The notes below the pieces were generated by a model. That model was not told where the DNA came from. It saw nothing but the letters and a program-made list of their open reading frames with translations, and did no database searches. Shown in pieces: positions 28,601 through 40,600 of a stretch of DNA of 64,000 bases. Where the stretch lies: positions 14,394,100 through 14,458,099 of the forward strand of contig CM067059.1 of assembly GCA_033980235.1 (NCBI GenBank). Direction: 5' to 3'. This DNA comes from Diadema setosum. Taxonomy: Eukaryota; Echinodermata; Echinoidea; Diadematoida; Diadematidae. Each line of letters begins with the position of its first letter. The first letter of the stretch is position 1. A program made the translations under genes and the position numbers.

Positions 28601-31600
28601 GAGCTAGGGGTGAATTAGACCCTCCGATCCTGGCTTGTGTTGCTTACTGCCTCCATTGCCGGGCAAACCACTTACCGTTTCCGCCATCTCAGTGTTGCTA
28701 CCCATCACTTTGGAGATGCCAAAGTCGCCGAGCTTAACCAGGCCCGATTTTGTGAGGAATATATTCAAGGTTTTGATGTCTCTGTTGAAAATCAGAACAA
28801 CAAAAAAAAAATTATCCGAGTCAAATAAAGCAAAAACAAGAGAGACTAACATTTCTTTGAATGATATTATCACCACGCACTGGACTTTCTGCAGGATTTC
28901 TATTCATTTATTTCTCTCTCTTTTTTTTTTTGGGGGGGGGGAAGGGGGAGGAATGGCATGCCCTTACTATGCAAATGCAATCATACAACAAGAATGAAAG
29001 AAGTACAAATTTCCCTAAATGGACATTCATTAGGAGAAAATATTTAAGGAATAAATTTTCGGGTTTGAACATGAGTGAGTAGGATTGGCTGTATAATAGT
29101 ATGACAAAATGATACAGGAATAAGGATAAATTGAGGGGATAAGGTCATATCCTTTCACATAAATATAAGCATTACTAATTTAAGCATAAAGAGAATAAAG
29201 TTTGTTCCAACTAGTCACCTGTGAAGGATGTCTATTTCATGAATGTATGCAACAGCAGAAACGGTCTGGAACAAATACCATATGACGACCTAGTAGTGAA
29301 AAAAAACCCAAAACAAAACAAAACAAAAACCACACAGATGGAATATTGAAACAGTGACAACAATGAAAACTGAATTTAAAAAAGTTTTCCACTGAAGAAC
29401 AGACAAAAAATACTATATATACATTTTCATGAAATCAACCCTAGCTTTTTTTTTTCTTTAATTTCTTCTTAACATTGTAGTCTCTGCCCAAGGATTGTTC
29501 CTTTGGACACTGAGGCCCGAAGTCACGAAGGTGGAACAATCTTGTCCATAGTTTAAACCACGGACAAAGACCGTAGTTTTGTATGGGGCGCCAAGTGTTG
29601 CATGGCCTATTTTGTTATGAAATCAGTCACTTTGACACATCATTTCGTCGACGAAATGACTGATTTCATAACGAAATAGGCCATGCGACACTTGGCGCCC
29701 CATACAAAACTACGTTCTTTGTCCATGGTTTAAACCATGGACAAGATTGTACCACCTTCGTGAATTCGGGCCTGAATGTTTACACAGGGAGAAAAAAAAA
29801 ACTGAATGGCATACAAACAGAAAACACAAGATAGCACAAACATCACTCTGTCAAAAGACAATTCTATTTCCAAACAATATTGTTGTAAGTCACCTAAACA
29901 GAAATTTTAAATAAACACAGAAAATGCTGGCTCCCACGAAAAAAGCACTGACCTCCAGTTACCTGGTTAAAGAATGAAATATTTTGCTTTATTTGTATAT
30001 CTAACACACTTTCATGAAGGGGAAACTTTTTACTGCTTTTGTGTATAGTTCTGAAAGGCAACCACTATTGACATGCACTAGACAATGCGTGACCAACAAG
30101 TGATTTCATGGTAGCCTTTCAATCTCACCCATTATACTTGAATGTTAGTTGAACAGCATTTTTACCATTTCTTGACACCCTGAATTTTAGCAAAGATTAT
30201 GTACATACTAATATGAAGCTATACACATAGTTCACGGATCGCAAGGCCTCTGAGAGAGATACGCAAGTACTCAGACTTCTTGTCACAGCAATGATTAAAT
30301 GCTCTCTGTGATGCAATGTAAACATATTCTCATTTCATAACCGAAAGCCCTTCTACTTCAACTCAATTATTTCTTTATCCAAAAACAAAAAAAACAAAAA
30401 AATTACAGAAGAATTTCACTGCCTCATTAATCAAAGCATTACTCCTGGAAACAAACCAACAAATGAACAGACAAACATAAAAAAAGAAACAAACACAGAT
30501 TACATCATTTGGGAACAGATAGCTCATTGTTTCCCTTGTTTACCAGCAATTGCTCAATGTGGCAGTTTACCAATGTTTTCAAATTTAAAGACATTTTCTC
30601 TCTGAGGACCTAGTACTGAACAACCTTTTCCATCAACTACTGTAGCACACACTCAGTGAATTTCATTACAGGTATCTCCATGTGAATAAATGAATGTCAG
30701 GCAAGCCTTGGGTAAGCTTTCGGGTTCTCTAAAAAAATCTTTGTTGTATAAGCATGCATATAACGTGAATTTGTTACTGAATTTATCTATGCCCTCCTCA
30801 CCTTACAAAATTCATATAACTTTTACTTCTTTTGAAATTTCCTCTTTAAAAAAATAAATGAATGGGCTCTGTGGATTCCCTGTTGCTCATACAACCCAGT
30901 GGCTACTAATACTTGCATTACTTGCATTACCGCAAACCTTTAATGACAAGATAGACTGCACAGATGGTAGAGAATCAAACTGCTGTGCTGATCAGAGCAT
31001 GTTCAGTCGGTGTTCTCCCTAGGTACTACAGCTACCATCACTTCGGAAATTTGATATGGCATGCTCCTCTACTAAATACCGTAGATCTGTACTAAAAGTC
31101 CTGTGTGTATACGATGGGGCTCTTGATGCAATCTTTATAAAAAGAAAGGTGGGGTCTGTAAAATGATTTCATTTGGAGACCTACTTCTATTTCAATTACA
31201 TAGCTCGCATATGAAATTAAATGTCTGGTTATTTACGCCATGGGTGGGTGGGTTATATAGCCAGCCAAAGGGGAAGATATATGGTTTTACACTATAAACC
31301 CATCATAACAGGCAATTTATACATGTAGCTAGTAGTAGCATGATAATGGAGGGGTATATTCTGCTTTCTAAACATCTTCTCAGACAAAATAATTTCTAAA
31401 ACAATAGTTGTATCAAAACATGAAAACAACAAAAGATCACACCTTTGCTTTTCTCTCTAATGATGTTCATTTGTATGGTATAAATTTTACTGTGGTACAT
31501 TACCTTTTCTTCAAACAGCACTCCATCCTGGTGGACTATTTTCTCATAGAGAGTGCCTCCTGGAATACAATAAGACAAGCATGCACACAATATGTCTTGT

Positions 31601-34600
31601 GAATTCATCAATGAATGGCATTGTTACTTTGCATCTATCACACACAGTGAATTGAAAGTGGCGATACAGCTTGTTGATTATCACGCCACACGGTATCACT
31701 TTTTCTTCCATTTACTATGATGCATGTGTTGGAAATGTGACAAATCTACATTGTACAATCTGTATGTAGATGAGCCTCTGGGAGTTGACATACAATAGAC
31801 TAGATTTCAGATTGACCACAAGACTGTAATAGTTCAGCGGATCCTTGATCACCGTCTATTTGATTTTCAAAGAATTTGGAAAATGATTGAAGAATGTCAC
31901 GCACATACCAACTATCAATCTTTTGTGCGTGGAAGAGTCATATGTAACACTGTACATGAATACAGGGTGTTGAACATACATTACATAATGTCTTTATGTA
32001 AAAATTAGTCCTATCAGAATATTACCACTTAATTAAAAAATCCAGTAAAAGTTACACCTCCTATATTATAAACACCACAAACTGTATTCAATGAGTCAGT
32101 GTAATGCTCAATTAAGTTTATGAAAACATTGCAACTACAAGCATTCTCTTAACAGCAATGGCGTTTGTCTTTAACATTTCCCCCGAGGCCTTCTGACACA
32201 GTAACCCCTGATTCATTTAATTTCTGTTTTATCAACAGAATCACAATCAATCTCAACCTCTCCTCATCATGTGAATGGGAAAGAACCGCAAATAACATGA
32301 ATATGCCATAAAAACTAGCTGACTCTTGTTTGATTTTCATCTGATAATGGCACATGACATTTTGGCTCATGCCAACTCCCATTTTCATAGCTGTGCAAAT
32401 GAAAAAATTCCTTGCATTTTCTTTTACACTGCCAGTGCAACCAAACACAGTGGCAGATTTAGAGGGGGGCGCAACCGGCGCACATCCCCTTAATTTTCGT
32501 TAAAAACAAAAGAAATATAAAGAAAAAAGATGAAATGAAACCCAGAAGTGGCACCAGAAATATTAGCTGCGCCCCCCTTTACAGAATTCCTGGATCCACC
32601 CCTGAAACATGGCATAATATTTAAAAGGATTTGATGATTCTAGCACTGATACATGTATGACCATAAAAGTGTATAACAATGTCAAGGAATTCATACAATC
32701 TACTTTGATTTCATGCAGTCATTAAAGAAGTATAACAGAAGGGGAATAAACTAGATTTTCTCCCTTGAACCCATGCTCTGTGTGTCAAAGAAGTTATGCG
32801 CTATGTTGTAAGCGTTCGGAAATGACGAAAGACAGCACTTCTGTTCAAATATATGCATCATTCCAAAGTTTACAACAAATCCAGTGAGCAGCATGATGCT
32901 GTGTCTCTTTCAATATTCTCAGTGATTGCTGAGTATGCAAAGAACAGAACACAGGAAGATATTTAATCATTAAAAGATGTATTCCTATAACTGCAAAATG
33001 ATTAACATGCAGAACTACCCATTAGCCAAGTATTTGATTGAAAAGATTTAAGATTCAAGTGCTACAATTGTAAACCTACACCTTTTGTAGCAAACAAAAG
33101 TATTAAAAGTGTGAACAAAATGGTAAAACGTTTATGATGGTAATTACATACTATATTTTTCTTTCTATTTCTGCGGCAAGGAGATCATAGGAAACCTTGA
33201 AGGATTCGTTCTGAAAGTGTAGATAAGTTTAAATCATTGCTTAAAACTTACCTAATTTACTCAATCCTAATTTTTGTTGTTGTTAAATATACATGTGTGT
33301 ATGTACATAATACTGTATTCTAATTTAATATTTTTCCATATTAATGCGCTTAGAAACATCAGTATTAAGTGCTAAATAAGTGTTAATTATTATCATTATC
33401 ATTATTCTGTACATTACAACCAAATTTCACACAGGATTTCAACATTTCCTCTGAAATACGGCTTAATTTTTTAAAATTAATATCAAGGACCACTTTATCG
33501 GTCACAAAAGCCAAACTCTCTTGAAGAGAGACTTGGAGTGCATAAAACGTCAGAGCCAGTCGAATGTTGAGCATACAATTGTCATTCTGTAGAACCTACA
33601 CGGTGCTCTTCATGCATAAATTTGCATAAATAGCAAAGAGATTCTACTAATTTTATGAGCTCCCTGCAGTCCTTGTATGCCATGATTAGTATGCAGCCTC
33701 ACTATAACATGACCCAATGTCTTCACCCATTACCTCTACCTTTAACATTAACACATTCATATAATTATGTTACTGATGGTCTTTGCCCTTGGAGCCTTGT
33801 ATCCCTGATAGTAATATCCTATTTCCTTGCTGTATACAGACTTCTATATAATAATATGTGTGCATTTTTAAAATACTGAAGATATTTTCACATGCTTCTA
33901 CAGTGTATGGTCCAACTTCATTTAATATACTTTTCACATTTTTACTTTCTCACTATTTTCTTTATCTTGATTTTTTTTTTAAAAATCATCTTGATTGCAA
34001 GAAAGAAAACTAAAAAAAGATTGTATGAGAAACAAATGATGAGTCACCAATACATCATGCACTTCTTGCAAATGCTGACCAATGTCCACTGGTGATAGCT
34101 GGATTTCAAGTAGATGTACCTATTAATTTTTCTTACTGTATTTCTTGCTGAATTTTGTGCACTTTTTTCACTATTTCAATCAGATGTTTTAAACTTTTAG
34201 CTTAAACGTAACTTGACATGAGGGGTGTGGTTTCCTTTAGATTACAATTAAAACTACATAACAATACATCGGTTCTAACCTCCATGCATAGAGATAGAAA
34301 TGGAGCAACTTGCAGTTGGTGCAATGGTTGTCTACATATCCTGAAACAAGCAAGAATACTGTGCAAACTCATCAATCAGTTCAGATTTACATTGTATCAA
34401 CAAAAAAAAAATGAAATGACAACATACTGCAGCCTAGATTAATGTTGTCATCATTGTCTAAACACCTCAATTACTACTCAGTCTTAATCAAATTTCTTTT
34501 CACTTTATATTCTCTTGTCTGAATGCCAACATTACTGTTTGAGAGCATACATAACAAACTCTCTTCTGTCCTCAGTCTTATTTTACTCATTATAAACTCC

Positions 34601-37600
34601 AATCAAGGAAAACGTCTTCACAGGACACAAGCAATTTGTAATAAAATGTGACTGGTGACATCCACAGTGTTACCTGATGAGACAGTCCAAGACAATGATT
34701 ATTTAAAAAAAAAAAATGTCCTTCAGCCAAAATTTAATGGTAAATTTTCCAGACATCCAGATCAAGCAAACACAATTCTATGACTCATATCCAAAGTGAA
34801 GATTGATTACATTATCAAGCTTCTCCAGTTACCATTCTTTTCTGGTATGCACAATACTGTGGCCATTATGTTGAGTGACACCAACTTCCCAATAATAAAA
34901 ACTCCTGACAGACAGTTTTGGTTTGGACGATGTATAGCGCAAGAACAGCTTGTCGATTGAAAGGCAGAAGGAAGTTAAGATTGTAGAAGTAACTGACATT
35001 ATTGAACAGCCTTTTACTTCTAACCTTCCATTCAAAACTCTTGTCCACTCAACATTGATAGCATTGCAAGTATGCAAATGCTATCCAACATTTAGAATCT
35101 TTTATGTCAGCACACAATGTGAATAACATCTGATCTTGCTTTCCGGGAAAACATTCTTGCTAGCAGCTAGTTCTCCACCCCTTGGGTCACACCAACATCC
35201 TGCTACGACTTTACAGAGTACAGACTTCAGATGAGCAATGCATAACTGGAACACAAAAGGTCATATCTGGAGGCGAACAGGCACAAGAAATGTGTACCGT
35301 ACTTTGAATAGTAACAGCATCATCGGATGGGACTTGAACTCGGAACATAACTTACTGTATCAATTCTCAACTGCACCATGCCCAAATTAACACAAAAGGA
35401 CCACTCTGCCTCAAGATGAATATTCCCCACACAAATACCATTTGATTTTAAGTTCAGATCATGAATTGTGACATTCCTAAGAATCATTAAGGCACAAACA
35501 CTGTCAATGTCACAATACAAAGGAGCACTTACACTTTGTACAAGTAGTCCTTAAATGTCAAAGCTGGACATAACAAAAGCCATCTGATTATCCAGCTGGG
35601 CAATTGTTATTTGAGATGCAGTGTCTTTCAGTGACATCATCACAAAAGAGGCAATGTGACTGTGACTGATACTCAATTGACAAGTTACATTTGACAACTG
35701 TGCAACAAAAGAAGTAACAAAAATATCCTAGAAGATTCTTAACGTTTGTATAAAGACAAGGATTTCAATGTAAAGCAAAACGCTTTTACAACTAAGAATA
35801 TTTAGTTAATACCAAGGAGGTTTTATACATGGAGTTCCACCAAGCTGTAATTATTCAAACAGTTGTCAGATTTCTATTGATGTACAAAAGAATTCCACAG
35901 GTGCACTTGTGCCTTTGATGATCGATGTTCCATGCCGCCGTCTTGCTGAGCAATCTGAAGATTCATTTTGAACATTATCATAATGTTGGCCATATTTTGC
36001 TTATTTGTTAAATGAAATGAAATTTCACTTAGTGATAAAGCATGTAAAACAAAAGTCAATTCCATTCAGAAATTTGCACAAAAGTGTAAATCAGAGCTGT
36101 ATTATGTTAAAATGTTTAAAACTGTACCATCCTGGAAAGCTGGTTTTATCACTTTTCCACTTAATTTCCACAAATGAAACTAATATGGAATAATCTTCAA
36201 GTATAATTCTTTATTGATAGATATCATAAGTGCCCGGTTATGCCCAGTCAAGTAATTTTCATCTTCATTCCAGCATTTTTTGCTCAATTTCTATTCGCGC
36301 ATCCTCGTGTCTGTACCACCTACCTTTTATAAGAAGGGATAGCAAAAAGTAATTATCATCACAAAGACATCTTCCTTTGAAAGTGGCTGGTGATATACTG
36401 TATGCAATGAGACACGAGTCAATTGTCTTCGTATCCGTGCGGCATATCCTGTTTGGCACATGCTTCAAATATTTCTGAGCGGCAGCTTCGAACATGGGAT
36501 CAAAGGGAATAACTCTGTTGTTACTCCATCTCTTCAACCTCCTTGGTTAATACTCTGCAAACATCACTATTTAATATCAATAACAAAGAAGCAAAAGTGT
36601 GTCAAGTGTAGACACAGTAGAGCCAATACTTGTGCATCAACAGCCCATTTACATGTATTTCTTGTCCAACAGTATTCATAGGTAGGAAAAGACAGAGAAA
36701 TCTACACTCCACATACTATAGCCATGGAATTGAGATTGCTGTACCAGTAGAAGTGTGTGAAAAAAGCAGCCACAATACTCATCAATTCTGAATCATACTG
36801 CTTATTATAGCTTTGAAATGACTCATGGTGGAATCACATCACAATATTAAAATCATGGTTGTACCAGGGAGGTGTGGTTCCACCTCCCTAGTTGTACAGC
36901 ATTTTTCAAGAGAAATTTGTTACTCTATCTCAGGTGAAAGTATGATGTCTCAACAAGAGATTCTAAGAAAATAACAGGAAATTCAATATACCATTTTGGT
37001 CCAACAAGAGACAACAGTCTAAGACGTCTTGCAATGAGACATCAAGAAATGAGCACAGAAAGGTCAAAGTTTGTACAGATTTCCCCTCCTTGCCTCTTAT
37101 GTCTTATCTATGCATCATCACTGCAATAGTCACATAGTTGAGTTTGAGGTCACAGTGATTTGTCTGTGTGGGCGGTTAACCAAATTAACAACCAATAGTG
37201 TGGAATCAATGAGCACGCATCAGGCAAATGACACACTCTTTGATGCTGCATCATGTACAAAATATTGTGGGGTATTGCCATTTTTTGTAAGTTATTGCAC
37301 CTTACCATTTGCATACTCCATCTCGATGAAGAGCGACTGCTCGTCGAGGAAGTGGTTGAAGTAGGAGATGATGTTGGCGTGGTTCAGCATCGAGAGGATT
37401 TCGATCTCATTCTGGGCATCGTACCGCACCTTCTCGGAGCAGCGCGTCAGATTGACCTCCTTCCACACCACCAGGGAATTGTCCTGCAGTATTAAGAAAC
37501 ATGTCTTTGTCATTCAAATGATTCTGGAAATATATTTTATTTACTGAACAAATAACAATATGTGTACAAAAAAATAAAAGGATAATGAACAAGATAATTA

Positions 37601-40600
37601 AACATATTGAAATAAGAAAGTGCCACCCTGGAAATATTACGTACATCATGAATACATTGAATTTCATCAAGAACAATGTAACATCTTTCTTCCGATTTCA
37701 TTACATTTGCTCCTGCGACAATTGTTCCCATGAAATCTGCATGTTAAGCCCAACACAAATTCTACCCACAAGGATACCCTTACCCTAATCCTAATCCTCA
37801 CATCAAACTAAACCTAAAACTAGGGCTACACACTAACCCATTTTTTCCTCCTGGTCCGACAGACAGGCCGAACCAGTAAGTACCCAGTTTTCCCTTACAC
37901 TATAAACTCTAAGTCCTTGGAGAAAATAAGACTGGAGCTATTGTTGCAGGAGCAAATGTCATGTCACCCTTTTTAACAATGTCTCTTACAAGTACGGTAA
38001 CCCTCAGAGATATGGACTTTCCATTTGATCAATGCCCTATGGATCTTGCTGGGAAGAGATTACACCTCTTGAAGCAAAACAGAATCAGTGACACAGTGCT
38101 TTTGAGAGGACAGGGATTATGACAAATTATGGTTTGAACAAGGTTTACTCAAAACTAACTTTGATATACAATGCGTCACATCTAGGCCGTATCGACTTGC
38201 CCGTGGCAACTCTCAGCAGCTTACACTGTACAATACGCCACTGTGCGACTCTCTATTTTATCTTGATCACATCAGGTCAGTGCTGCACTGGACGTTTCTG
38301 GCATATGAGAACAGGCAAGGCAGGAAATAGCTATGACCAGTACACATGCTTGGACACTTCATCTTGGACAGAAAGTGATATTTGAAGCCACAAGGAATTT
38401 GAAGGAAGCAGTCCATTGTTACAAGATGCCACAAGTCATTCATTGCAGTTTCTTCAAAGACTGCCTCACAATATGTGGCAGATCTTTGTCAGAGACAAAT
38501 TTAATGTGATCCATTCATATCAGATTTCCTGTCAAATGCAGGGCATTGTCTACACTTGTACAGTACTGTGTGTCACTTAGTGTGAAGGCAATTCATGTCT
38601 GCCGTTCTGATCTATCCCCGAAATGAGGAATTAAGCAGCAGTAGCAGTGTAAGCCTACCCTGAGACGATTGCATTACATGTCTTTCAGAAAGCTCTCCAA
38701 AAATTTAGTAAACAATGCTTCAACATTTTATGCTCTGTGGATTTATCAGATATTCAGAAGACATTAATTTCTGCATACATTTGTATAATGAGATAGATGT
38801 ACAGAAACATACATATCCAAATTCTTTTCTATCAAAACTTACATACAGTACATACAAGAAATGTGTTCCTGTCCACATTTTTTTTTTTTTTTTTTTTGGG
38901 GGGGGGGGGGGGGAACAAATCCTGCCCTGTGTCAAACAACCTAAAATCAAAAACTGTTAAGTTTGAAGATTTTCTGTCAAACAGTTACAATATAACTATA
39001 CCCTAACACTATTGAAATGCAATGATAGCAATGATGTATCCTACTGCAGACCAGGAGGCCCTGTACCATATTACTGTTTTCTATGCACTGGAAGAATAAC
39101 CCCTTCTAGATGTTCTGATGCTAAAAACAACATTTGCAGACATATACAAACTGTACTGTTCAGCATTTAAGCCAACGCAGTCCTGGGGACTTGGCTGCAT
39201 AAATTATCATCTTTCTATCATCAAATTAGTGACTTCAAACATCACTTCATATATTATGTCATGCAGAAAGGTTTATAGATCCACAGGATTGATTAAATCT
39301 GCAAAGAACAGAAAAAAACTTGAAAACTAAGAAAGTGATTTTCAGAGAGGAAAAGAATCTTTGATCTTCTGAATTGTGATAATGGAAACTTCAGAATCAG
39401 TTGTAATTTAGCAATTTAAAAGAGACTTTTTAATAACAGTGTTCAAATGAAAGAGGATTCTTCATCCTACCTTATAAAGCAACTATAGAGTACATTAGTG
39501 TACTACAGTACACGTCTACAGTATGATAAAATCTATCATTTCCCACTTGTTTTAATGCACAGATGTTCTCTCAAGATAGAGCATTCTGGAATGTTCTGCA
39601 AATGGGAGAGGAAAATGCACAGAATGGTCCATTGTATTACACTTTGTAGGTGATCATGCTTTACTTATCTGATATCAGACTGGTACGATGTATTTGACTG
39701 ACCCATGATATACACTTACAATGTATCACATAATAAAAAAACATCAAATTGCAAGACAAGGAATATTAAAGGGTCTAGGGATATTAAAATCTTGTTGAAA
39801 AGGAACTTCACAGCTTTGATAATACAATATGTACTGCAGGTTGCATTACGCAAAGTTCCTTGTGGGTAATCACTTTTCTGGCATGTACACACCACAACAC
39901 AGACACACATCAATATTACAAACTGAAAAACAATATAAATCAGTATACTGAGCACTTCCATCAAAGTCCTTTAGTGCTTGTGCAAAACTGAAAAAAAAAA
40001 AGTGATCAAAAGTTGCACTGAATGAAGTGAGAGGAAAAAGAATAGTGTATCACATAGGGAAATCTGAAGTTGAGTCTGATTTATAATAAGTAATCACATA
40101 GCAAGTGGCAAAGCTGACCAAATTTGATGGGGCAGAAGTTAGAGGCATGCAGTAAAGAGATGATAATAAAAGGTCAACCTTAACCACATCCATCCATGTA
40201 AAACTAAAGAGTAGTTCAGTCACCACTGAGGACGATTCAGGAGTAAGGCCTTTTTCCCAATTCACAACTGGATTGCTAAAATAACAACGGAAATTGAGCA
40301 CTTTGCATACTATAACAAAACCAAGTTATGGTTACATACATTTAGACCTTCACATCGACCTTAAACTTGTGTGCACACTTGCAAATCACTAACAAGCTCA
40401 TAGTGCTTACACATGTATCTGATTAAAAATGCATTCACCAAAGGCATGCTTTTAATTCAAATCACATTTGACAGATGAAGTTTAGTACTAAATGCATAAA
40501 AGGGGATTGATAAGCAGGATGTGTGGTTCAATAGCATCTTCATCAAGAGGTTGAGCCAGGCTCAAGCTGCTGGATGGACTCAGTGATGCAGTGTCCATGT

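Noticed and set aside
36265..36537. 90-codon minus-strand ORF in NEK9 intron 2
   Set aside because: Looks somewhat protein-like, but it matches nothing in NEK9 and the exon 2 to exon 3 splice is already complete without it. A cassette exon is not excluded.
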